Shown here in pieces: positions 1 to 10,000 of a stretch of DNA of 64,000 bases. The DNA comes from a virus: the IMG/VR virus record IMGVR_UViG_3300042890_006166, positions 1-64,000 of that record, one strand, 5' to 3'. The notes below the pieces were generated by a model. It searched no databases and was not told where the DNA came from. It saw nothing but the letters and a program-made list of their open reading frames with translations. A program made the translations under genes and the position numbers. Each line of letters begins with the position of its first letter. Position 1 is the first letter of the stretch.

Positions 1-3000
1 GGTTCTTCTGGATCAAGTGGATCTTCAGGTTCTTCAGGAACATCTGGATCTTCTGGATCTTCTGGTTCTTCCGGAACCTCTGGATCTTCAGGTTCTTCTG
101 GATCAAGTGGATCATCGGGTTCTTCGGGAACATCAGGTTCTTCTGGGTCTAGCGGATCTTCTGGATCGTCGGGTTCATCCGGAACATCAGGTTCTTCGGG
201 TTCTAGTGGGACATCGGGTTCTTCTGGAACATCCGGTTCATCTGGATCAAGCGGATCATCTGGTTCTTCGGGAACATCCGGATCTTCAGGTTCTTCTGGA
301 TCAAGTGGATCTTCAGGTTCTTCAGGAACATCTGGATCTTCTGGATCTTCTGGTTCTTCCGGAACCTCTGGATCTTCAGGTTCTTCTGGATCAAGTGGAT
401 CATCGGGTTCTTCGGGAACATCAGGTTCTTCTGGGTCTAGCGGATCTTCTGGATCTTCCGGTTCTTCGGGATCTAGCGGATCTTCCGGATCCTCCGGTTC
501 ATCTGGATCTAGTGGATCTTCTGGTACAAGCGGGTCATCGGGTTCTTCTGGATCATCCGGTTCATCTGGATCTAGTGGATCCTCTGGTACATCCGGCTCT
601 TCTGGTTCAAGTGGATCCTCTGGGTCTTCTGGTACATCTGGATCAAGTGGATCTTCTGGATCATCTGGTTCTTCTGGAACATCTGGATCCTCTGGATCTT
701 CCGGTTCCTCTGGATCCTCCGGTTCATCTGGATCTAGTGGATCCTCTGGTACATCCGGCTCTTCTGGTTCAAGTGGATCCTCTGGGTCTTCTGGTACATC
801 TGGATCAAGTGGATCAAGTGGATCTTCTGGATCATCTGGTTCTTCTGGAACATCTGGATCTTCCGGTTCCTCTGGATCCTCCGGTTCATCTGGATCTAGT
901 GGATCTTCTGGTACATCCGGTTCATCTGGATCTAGTGGATCCTCAGGTACATCAGGTTCTTCTGGTTCGAGTGGATCCTCTGGATCTTCTGGTACATCTG
1001 GGTCTTCTGGATCAAGTGGATCTTCAGGTTCTTCTGGTACATCTGGATCTTCCGGTTCTTCTGGATCAAGCGGATCTTCTGGTTCTTCTGGTACATCTGG
1101 GTCTTCTGGATCAAGTGGATCTTCAGGTTCTTCAGGAACATCCGGATCTTCTGGTTCTTCTGGATCCAGTGGATCTTCTGGATCTTCGGGTTCTTCTGGA
1201 TCATCAGGTTCATCCGGAACATCGGGTTCTTCAGGTTCTAGCGGGTCATCAGGTTCTTCTGGAACATCTGGTTCATCTGGATCAAGCGGATCATCAGGTT
1301 CTTCCGGAACATCCGGATCTTCAGGTTCTTCAGGATCTAGCGGATCTTCTGGATCGTCTGGTTCTTCCGGAACATCGGGTTCTTCAGGTTCAAGCGGGTC
1401 GTCAGGTTCTTCTGGAACATCCGGGTCGTCAGGTTCTTCTGGATCTAGTGGATCATCAGGATCATCAGGATCTTCTGGTTCTTCTGGAACATCAGGATCT
1501 TCTGGTTCTTCTGGATCAAGTGGATCTTCAGGATCATCTGGTTCTTCTGGTTCTTCCGGAACCTCTGGTTCATCTGGATCCTCTGGTTCTAGTGGATCCT
1601 CTGGATCTTCAGGAACTTCTGGTTCTTCTGGATCCAGTGGATCTTCTGGTTCTTCAGGAACCTCTGGTTCATCTGGATCCTCTGGTTCTAGTGGATCATC
1701 GGGATCCTCTGGATCTTCAGGAACTTCTGGATCCAGTGGATCTTCTGGGTCATCAGGATCTTCTGGAACATCTGGTTCATCAGGATCTTCTGGATCTAGT
1801 GGATCCTCAGGATCATCCGGGTCTTCTGGAACATCTGGTTCTTCAGGATCATCTGGATCCAGCGGATCATCCGGGTCTTCTGGAACATCTGGTTCATCAG
1901 GATCATCTGGATCCAGCGGATCATCCGGGTCTTCTGGAACATCTGGTTCATCAGGATCTTCTGGATCTAGCGGATCTTCAGGATCATCAGGGTCTTCTGG
2001 AACATCTGGTTCTTCAGGATCATCTGGATCCAGCGGATCCTCCGGGTCTTCTGGAACATCTGGTTCATCAGGATCTTCTGGATCATCCGGTTCATCTGGA
2101 TCTAGTGGATCCTCTGGTACATCCGGCTCTTCTGGTTCGAGTGGATCCTCTGGTTCTTCTGGTTCTTCTGGATCATCAGGTTCATCCGGAACATCGGGTT
2201 CTTCAGGTTCTAGCGGGTCATCAGGTTCTTCTGGAACATCTGGTTCATCTGGATCAAGCGGATCATCAGGTTCTTCCGGAACATCCGGATCTTCAGGTTC
2301 TTCAGGGTCTAGCGGATCTTCTGGATCGTCTGGTTCTTCCGGAACATCGGGTTCTTCAGGTTCAAGCGGGTCGTCAGGTTCTTCTGGAACATCAGGTTCT
2401 TCAGGTTCTTCTGGATCTAGTGGATCATCAGGATCTTCTGGTTCTTCTGGAACCAGAGGAACTTCTGGTTCTTCTGGATCAAGTGGATCTTCAGGTTCTT
2501 CTGGATCCTCCGGTTCGTCTGGATCTTCTGGTTCTTCAGGAACCTCTGGTTCTTCAGGAACCTCTGGTTCATCTGGATCCTCTGGTTCTAGTGGATCCTC
2601 GGGATCCTCTGGTTCTTCAGGATCATCTGGATCCAGCGGATCATCCGGGTCTTCTGGAACATCTGGTTCTTCAGGATCTTCTGGATCTAGTGGATCCTCA
2701 GGATCATCCGGGTCTTCTGGAACATCTGGTTCTTCAGGATCATCTGGATCCAGCGGATCATCCGGGTCTTCTGGAACATCTGGTTCATCAGGATCTTCTG
2801 GATCTAGCGGATCTTCAGGATCATCCGGGTCTTCTGGAACATCTGGCTCTTCAGGATCATCTGGATCCAGCGGATCCTCCGGGTCTTCTGGAACATCTGG
2901 TTCATCAGGATCTTCTGGATCTAGCGGATCTTCTGGTTCGAGTGGATCTTCAGGATCTTCCGGAACGTCCGGTTCTTCTGGATCATCCGGTTCATCTGGA

Positions 3001-3420
3001 TCTAGTGGATCCTCTGGTACATCCGGCTCTTCTGGTTCAAGTGGATCATCCGGATCTTCTGGAACATCGGGATCTTCTGGTTCAAGTGGGTCATCGGGTT
3101 CTTCTGGATCATCCGGTTCATCTGGATCTAGTGGATCATCTGGTACATCCGGATCTTCCGGATCGTCTGGTTCTTCTGGAACATCAGGTTCTTCTGGAAC
3201 CAGAGGAACTTCTGGTTCTTCTGGATCAAGTGGATCTTCAGGATCATCTGGTTCTTCTGGAACATCAGGTTCTTCTGGATCAAGTGGATCGTCTGGATCT
3301 TCAGGTTCTTCTGGATCCTCCGGTTCATCTGGATCTAGTGGATCTTCTGGTACATCCGGTTCTTCTGGTACATCGGGATCTTCTGGAACCAGGGGAACTT
3401 CTGGTACATCTGGAACATCA
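1..3420 (+). repeat. Collagen-like GSS/GTS triplet-coding repeat array
   Basis: 380 consecutive Gly-X-Y codon triplets. Serine is written with all six of its codons and Gly mostly with GGA/GGT, so the array is regular as protein but diversified as DNA. Longer blocks recur: for example the opening block of the window is seen again near 295-440, and a block near 1190-1400 recurs near 2160-2370. This indicates duplication by recombination. Confidence 0.9.
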
Positions 3421-4020
3421 GTTTCTGTTTCGGGAACAACAAACACTGTAGTTAAATTCACAAGTTCAACAACAATAGGGAACTCCTCTATAACTGACAA
3501 TGGAACTGTTATTTCTTTGGGAAGTATCCCTGTTGCGATAGATTCAACTGGTAATACTGTCAAGATAAATGGAGCAGAACTTCAGACTAACGGCGGTAGT
3601 ATCAATATGAAAGCTGGAGGAAATATTGATGGAGATGGAACAAACATTTTGGACAACTTCGACATAATAAACGCAAATCAAAAGAATTTTGATATTCTTC
3701 ATCCTTCTAAAAAGGAACCATGGAGATTGAGATATTCGGTTTTGGAAGGTCCAGAAGTTGGTGTGTTTGTTAGGGGGCGTCTCCAAAATTGCAAAGAAAT
3801 CCTTTTACCTTATTATTGGGCGGATCTAATTCATTCTGATTCAATATCCGTAATTCTAACCCCTATAGGAAAGCCTTGTCTTTACTTCGTAGAAGAAATT
3901 CTAGATAACAAAATTTTAATTGGCGGCAATTGTGAAGAAATAAATCTTTTTTACACCGTTTTTGCCGAGAGAAAGGATGTTGAGCGTTTGGTAGTTGAAT
4001 ATATACAAAGTAATAAGTAA
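1..4020 (+). CDS. Collagen-like tail fibre/adhesin, 5' truncated
   Basis: The frame starting at base 1 is open from the window edge to the stop at 4018-4020, so the N-terminus is missing. About 1140 residues are Gly-X-Y triplets (mostly GSS and GTS, a few GTR). They are followed by a short beta-rich linker and a C-terminal domain of about 110 residues with an HPSKKEPWRLRYSVLEGPE segment and an AERKDVERLVVEY ending. That domain resembles the C-terminal tail-fibre module I recall from cyanophage and other T4-like phage fibres. The Gly-every-third pattern predicts a collagen-like trimer, although proline is essentially absent. The stop is 2 nt before the next fibre gene, so the two are probably co-transcribed. 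Other frames also stay open here, but only because of the repeat. Role as a fibre or adhesin is an inference from composition and domain. Confidence 0.8.
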   Translation, partial: GSSGSSGSSGSSGTSGSSGSSGSSGTSGSSGSSGSSGSSGSSGTSGSSGSSGSSGSSGSSGTSGSSGSSGTSGSSGTSGSSGSSGSSGSSGTSGSSGSSGSSGSSGSSGTSGSSGSSGSSGTSGSSGSSGSSGSSGSSGTSGSSGSSGSSGSSGSSGSSGSSGSSGSSGSSGSSGTSGSSGSSGSSGSSGSSGSSGTSGSSGSSGSSGSSGTSGSSGSSGSSGSSGTSGSSGSSGSSGSSGSSGSSGSSGTSGSSGSSGSSGSSGTSGSSGSSGSSGSSGSSGTSGSSGSSGSSGSSGSSGSSGTSGSSGSSGSSGTSGSSGSSGSSGSSGTSGSSGSSGSSGSSGTSGSSGSSGSSGSSGSSGTSGSSGSSGSSGSSGTSGSSGSSGSSGSSGSSGSSGSSGSSGTSGSSGSSGSSGSSGTSGSSGSSGSSGSSGTSGSSGSSGSSGSSGSSGSSGTSGSSGSSGSSGSSGTSGSSGSSGSSGSSGSSGSSGSSGTSGSSGSSGSSGSSGSSGSSGSSGTSGSSGSSGSSGSSGSSGTSGSSGSSGSSGSSGTSGSSGSSGSSGSSGSSGSSGTSGSSGSSGSSGSSGTSGSSGSSGSSGSSGSSGSSGTSGSSGSSGSSGSSGSSGTSGSSGSSGSSGSSGSSGTSGSSGSSGSSGSSGSSGSSGTSGSSGSSGSSGSSGSSGTSGSSGSSGSSGSSGSSGSSGTSGSSGSSGSSGSSGSSGSSGSSGTSGSSGSSGSSGSSGTSGSSGSSGSSGSSGTSGSSGSSGSSGSSGSSGSSGTSGSSGSSGSSGSSGTSGSSGSSGSSGSSGSSGSSGTRGTSGSSGSSGSSGSSGSSGSSGSSGSSGTSGSSGTSGSSGSSGSSGSSGSSGSSGSSGSSGSSGSSGTSGSSGSSGSSGSSGSSGSSGTSGSSGSSGSSGSSGSSGTSGSSGSSGSSGSSGSSGSSGTSGSSGSSGSSGSSGSSGTSGSSGSSGSSGSSGSSGSSGSSGTSGSSGSSGSSGSSGSSGTSGSSGSSGSSGSSGTSGSSGSSGSSGSSGSSGSSGSSGSSGTSGSSGSSGSSGTSGSSGTRGTSGSSGSSGSSGSSGSSGTSGSSGSSGSSGSSGSSGSSGSSGSSGSSGTSGSSGTSGSSGTRGTSGTSGTSVSVSGTTNTVVKFTSSTTIGNSSITDNGTVISLGSIPVAIDSTGNTVKINGAELQTNGGSINMKAGGNIDGDGTNILDNFDIINANQKNFDILHPSKKEPWRLRYSVLEGPEVGVFVRGRLQNCKEILLPYYWADLIHSDSISVILTPIGKPCLYFVEEILDNKILIGGNCEEINLFYTVFAERKDVERLVVEYIQSNK

Positions 4021-4022
4021 TC

Positions 4023-7000
4023 ATGCCAACCGGACCTTTTGGAACTTCAGGAAAAAACATACAGATTGAACCTAGGCAAGGTACTCTTAAATTCTTTGGT
4101 GCCGGGGGTACTGCTGAAAATCAGCCAATAACTTTTCAGGTGTTGGACAATGGTTCAATTAGAATATATCCTTCTGGACAGAGCGATTCAATTTTTATTC
4201 AGGCAACAGGGGCAACAGCTGGAAATGTACTTATTAACGATGCTTCTTTTGTAAAAGGGAGTGGTTTAATTCTTCCTATTTTTAATGACATAAATTCTGT
4301 ACCTAATCCAGCAGTGGGGATGATAATTTTTAATTCCTCGGATGGACAAATTTATAGATATACCGGTTCCGGATGGCAAGTTTCTGCCGGAACTTCCGGT
4401 ACATCCGGATCAAGTGGTTCTTCTGGATCATCTGGTTCTTCTGGAACTTCGGGATCATCCGGATCGAGTGGATCTTCAGGATCCTCTGGCTCTTCTGGAA
4501 CTAGAGGAACATCTGGATCTAGTGGATCTTCAGGATCCTCTGGTTCTTCTGGTACATCCGGATCTTCTGGATCATCCGGTTCAAGTGGATCCTCGGGATC
4601 CTCTGGCTCTTCTGGATCTTCTGGAACTTCAGGTTCATCTGGTTCAAGTGGATCTTCAGGATCCTCTGGTTCTTCTGGATCATCTGGTTCTTCTGGATCT
4701 TCGGGTTCTTCTGGATCTTCGGGTTCTTCTGGAACTTCTGGTTCATCTGGATCTAGTGGATCTTCTGGTACATCAGGTTCTTCTGGATCGAGTGGATCTT
4801 CTGGATCGTCTGGTTCTTCTGGATCGAGTGGAACTTCTGGATCATCTGGTTCTTCTGGAACTTCTGGTTCATCTGGATCTAGTGGTTCTTCTGGATCATC
4901 TGGTTCTTCTGGGTCGAGTGGATCTTCTGGATCATCTGGTTCTTCTGGAACATCTGGTTCATCTGGATCGAGCGGATCTTCGGGGTCTTCTGGATCTAGT
5001 GGATCTTCGGGATCATCAGGTTCTTCTGGAACTTCGGGTTCATCGGGATCTTCTGGATCTAGCGGATCTTCAGGTTCATCCGGATCTAGCGGATCCTCTG
5101 GTTCTTCTGGTTCATCTGGTTCGAGTGGATCCTCGGGATCTAGCGGATCTTCTGGTTCATCTGGATCTTCAGGTACTTCTGGACTATCTGGTGTAAATGG
5201 TACATCTGGAACTAGTGGATCCTCGGGATCTAATGGTACTTCTGGACTATCTGGTGTAAATGGTACATCAGGAACTAGTGGCTCATCGGGATCTTCTGGT
5301 TCTTCTGGTTCGAGTGGATCCTCGGGATCGTCTGGCTCTTCTGGAACATCTGGTTCTTCAGGATCCTCCGGATCTAGCGGATCATCGGGTTCTTCCGGTA
5401 CAAGAGGAACGTCTGGTTCATCGGGATCTTCTGGTTCTTCTGGTTCGAGTGGTTCTTCTGGATCTAGCGGATCATCTGGATCTAGCGGAACATCTGGATC
5501 TTCTGGTTCGAGTGGATCTTCAGGATCATCTGGATCTTCTGGAACGTCTGGTTCTTCGGGCTCCAGTGGATCTTCGGGGTCATCAGGTTCTTCTGGAACA
5601 TCCGGTTCGTCAGGATCATCTGGTTCTTCTGGTTCATCGGGATCCTCTGGATCTAGCGGATCTTCTGGTTCTTCTGGAACCTCTGGTTCATCTGGATCAA
5701 GTGGATCCTCAGGTTCTTCTGGTTCTTCCGGAACCTCAGGCTCTTCTGGTACTATGGGAACATCTGGTTCGTCAGGATCATCTGGTTCTTCGGGATCTTC
5801 TGGTTCGAGTGGATCATCAGGATCCTCAGGATCTTCTGGAACATCAGGTTCATCTGGATCTAGCGGATCCTCTGGGTCTTCCGGAACTTCAGGCTCTTCT
5901 GGTACTAGGGGAACCTCAGGTTCATCAGGATCCTCTGGATCTAGTGGGTCATCTGGTTCAAGTGGATCCTCGGGATCGTCTGGTTCTTCTGGAACTTCAG
6001 GTTCATCTGGATCCTCTGGATCTAGCGGATCATCTGGATCTTCTGGAACATCTGGTTCATCAGGATCATCTGGTTCTTCGGGATCTTCTGGTTCTAGTGG
6101 ATCCTCGGGATCTTCTGGAACATCAGGTTCATCTGGATCTAGCGGATCTTCTGGATCTTCTGGAACATCAGGTTCATCTGGATCCTCTGGATCTAGCGGA
6201 TCATCTGGCTCTTCTGGAACATCTGGTTCATCAGGATCATCTGGTTCTTCGGGATCTTCTGGTTCAAGTGGATCCTCAGGATCTTCTGGAACATCAGGTT
6301 CATCTGGATCCTCTGGATCTAGCGGATCCTCTGGCTCTTCTGGAACATCTGGTTCATCAGGATCTAGTGGATCCTCTGGTTCTTCCGGAACTTCAGGCTC
6401 TTCTGGTTCTTCGGGATCTTCTGGTTCGAGTGGATCCTCAGGATCATCAGGATCTTCTGGAACATCTGGTTCATCTGGATCTAGTGGATCCTCTGGTTCT
6501 TCCGGAACTTCAGGCTCTTCTGGTACTAGGGGAACCTCAGGTTCATCAGGATCCTCTGGATCTAGTGGGTCATCTGGTTCAAGTGGATCCTCAGGATCGT
6601 CTGGTTCTTCTGGAACTTCAGGATCATCAGGATCTTCTGGAACATCAGGTTCATCTGGATCTAGTGGATCTTCTGGATCGTCTGGTACTAGAGGAACTTC
6701 TGGTTCATCTGGATCTAGCGGATCGTCTGGATCTTCTGGAACATCAGGTTCATCTGGATCTAGTGGATCTTCTGGATCGTCTGGCTCTTCTGGTTCAAGC
6801 GGATCTTCTGGGTCATCAGGTTCTTCTGGAACATCTGGTTCATCTGGATCTAGCGGATCTTCTGGATCTTCTGGTTCATCTGGATCTAGCGGATCTTCCG
6901 GATCATCTGGAACTTCTGGTTCATCTGGATCCTCTGGATCTAGCGGATCTTCTGGCTCTTCTGGTTCGAGTGGATCTTCAGGATCATCAGGATCTTCTGG

Positions 7001-10000
7001 AACATCAGGTTCATCTGGATCTAGTGGATCTTCTGGGTCATCAGGTTCTTCTGGAACATCTGGTTCATCTGGATCTAGCGGATCGTCTGGATCTTCTGGA
7101 ACATCAGGTTCATCTGGATCTAGTGGATCTTCTGGAACATCAGGTTCATCTGGATCTAGTGGATCTTCTGGATCGTCTGGTTCTTCTGGAACTTCAGGTT
7201 CATCTGGATCCTCTGGATCTAGCGGATCTTCAGGATCATCAGGATCTTCTGGAACATCTGGTTCATCTGGATCTAGCGGATCTTCTGGCTCTTCTGGTTC
7301 GAGTGGATCTTCAGGATCATCAGGATCTTCTGGAACATCAGGTTCATCTGGATCTAGCGGATCTTCCGGATCATCTGGAACTTCTGGTTCATCAGGATCC
7401 TCTGGATCTAGCGGATCGTCTGGATCTTCTGGAACATCAGGTTCATCTGGATCTAGTGGATCTTCTGGATCGTCTGGCTCTTCTGGTTCAAGCGGATCTT
7501 CTGGGTCATCAGGTTCTTCTGGAACATCTGGTTCATCTGGATCTAGCGGATCTTCTGGATCGTCTGGTACTAGAGGAACTTCTGGTTCATCTGGATCAAG
7601 TGGATCGTCTGGATCTTCTGGTTCGAGCGGATCTTCAGGATCATCAGGATCTTCTGGAACATCAGGTTCATCTGGATCTAGCGGATCTTCTGGATCGTCT
7701 GGTTCATCTGGATCTAGCGGATCTTCCGGATCATCTGGAACTTCTGGTTCATCAGGATCCTCTGGATCTAGCGGATCTTCAGGATCATCAGGATCTTCTG
7801 GAACATCTGGTTCATCTGGATCTAGCGGATCTTCTGGCTCTTCTGGTTCGAGTGGATCTTCAGGATCATCAGGATCTTCTGGAACATCAGGTTCATCTGG
7901 ATCTAGTGGATCTTCTGGATCGTCTGGTACTAGAGGGACTTCTGGTTCATCTGGATCTAGCGGATCTTCCGGATCATCTGGAACTTCTGGTTCATCAGGA
8001 TCCTCTGGATCTAGCGGATCTTCTGGCTCTTCTGGTTCGAGTGGATCTTCAGGATCATCAGGATCATCTGGAACTTCTGGTTCATCAGGTTCATCTGGAT
8101 CTAGTGGATCTTCTGGATCGTCTGGTTCTTCTGGAACTTCAGGTTCATCTGGATCCTCTGGATCTAGCGGATCTTCAGGATCATCAGGATCTTCTGGAAC
8201 ATCTGGTTCATCTGGATCTAGCGGATCTTCTGGATCGTCAGGTTCATCTGGATCTAGCGGATCTTCCGGATCATCCGGATCTTCTGGAACATCAGGTTCA
8301 TCTGGATCTAGTGGATCTTCTGGTTCTTCTGGTACTAGAGGAACTTCTGGTTCATCAGGATCTAGTGGATCTTCTGGTTCGAGTGGATCTTCAGGATCAT
8401 CAGGATCTTCTGGAACATCAGGTTCATCTGGATCTAGCGGATCGTCTGGATCTTCTGGAACATCAGGTTCATCTGGATCTAGTGGATCTTCTGGATCGTC
8501 AGGTTCATCTGGATCTAGCGGATCTTCCGGATCATCTGGATCTTCTGGAACATCAGGTTCATCTGGATCTAGCGGATCTTCTGGGTCATCAGGTTCTTCC
8601 GGAACATCTGGTTCATCTGGATCTAGTGGATCTTCTGGATCTTCTGGTTCGAGTGGATCTTCAGGATCATCAGGATCTTCTGGAACATCAGGTTCATCTG
8701 GATCTAGTGGATCTTCTGGGTCATCAGGTTCTTCTGGAACATCTGGTTCGTCAGGATCTTCTGGAACATCTGGTTCATCTGGATCTAGCGGATCTTCTGG
8801 TTCTTCTGGTTCTTCCGGAACCTCAGGCTCTTCTGGTACTAGAGGAACATCTGGTTCGTCAGGATCATCCGGTTCTTCAGGATCTTCTGGTTCAAGTGGA
8901 TCCTCAGGATCATCCGGATCTTCTGGAACCTCTGGTTCATCGGGATCTTCTGGATCTAGCGGATCTTCTGGTTCTTCTGGTTCGAGTGGATCTTCAGGAT
9001 CATCTGGATCTTCTGGAACGTCTGGTTCTTCGGGATCTAGTGGATCTTCAGGATCATCCGGATCTTCTGGAACCTCTGGTTCATCAGGATCCTCTGGATC
9101 TAGCGGATCTTCTGGTTCTTCTGGTTCGAGTGGATCTTCTGGGTCATCAGGTTCTTCTGGAACTTCTGGTTCATCGGGATCCAGTGGATCTTCTGGGTCA
9201 TCAGGTTCTTCTGGAACGTCTGGTTCGTCAGGATCTTCTGGTTCTTCTGGTTCGAGTGGATCTTCGGGATCTAGTGGATCTTCAGGATCATCTGGATCTT
9301 CTGGAACGTCTGGTTCTTCGGGATCTAGTGGATCTTCAGGATCATCCGGATCTTCTGGAACCTCTGGTTCATCAGGATCCTCTGGATCTAGCGGATCTTC
9401 AGGATCATCCGGATCTTCTGGAACTTCTGGTTTTGCCACTTTATCTGGTTCTACTGATAATGGTGTATTAACTTTAAACGGTTCTTCACCCAACGTTACA
9501 GTAGAATCTGATTTAACTTACACTTCTCCTACTTTATCTTTTACAGGTACTGGCTCACCAACTACAGGTGCATCACAAATTTATTTAAATGGAGTTACAT
9601 CTAATAGGATTGATTTCAATACTAATGGAGCTGGTCCACCAGCATTCACAACAAGGAGTGCTGGTACTAAAGTTGTTCTTTATCCCAGTGTAGGTGCTGC
9701 TTCCGTAGACATTGGTATGGGATATATGGCTGACGGTGGTGTTCCTAGTATGTGGTATTCAATTATAGGATCAGCGGCTAATGGCGCTTACTATTGGTAT
9801 GCTGGTACAACACAAATAATGGCCTTAGTAAATTTAGCTGCTGGTACTAGAAGATTAGATTTGACTGCAGGTACAGTTACTAATCCATCGATCTCAGCAG
9901 GTTTAAATAGTGCTGATACAAACACTGGAATTTACTTTCCAGCAGCAGATACAATCGGATTCGTGGAAGGTGGAGTAGAGGTCATGAGGATCCATGACAC

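Noticed and set aside
17-9471. Long + strand open frames of LDLVDLL-type repeats (17-3451, 4342-5196, 5260-9471)
   Set aside because: They are shifted readings of the same arrays, end at the array borders and have no domain beyond the repeat. The frame encoding GSS/GTS is the one continuous with unique N- and C-terminal domains.
4352-9493. A 1713-codon open frame on the minus strand, of EDPDEP-type acidic repeats
   Set aside because: It is the exact antisense of the GSS/GTS array. The triplet pattern excludes stops in several frames, there is no promoter or ribosome-binding site, and the + strand frame has flanking globular domains on both sides.
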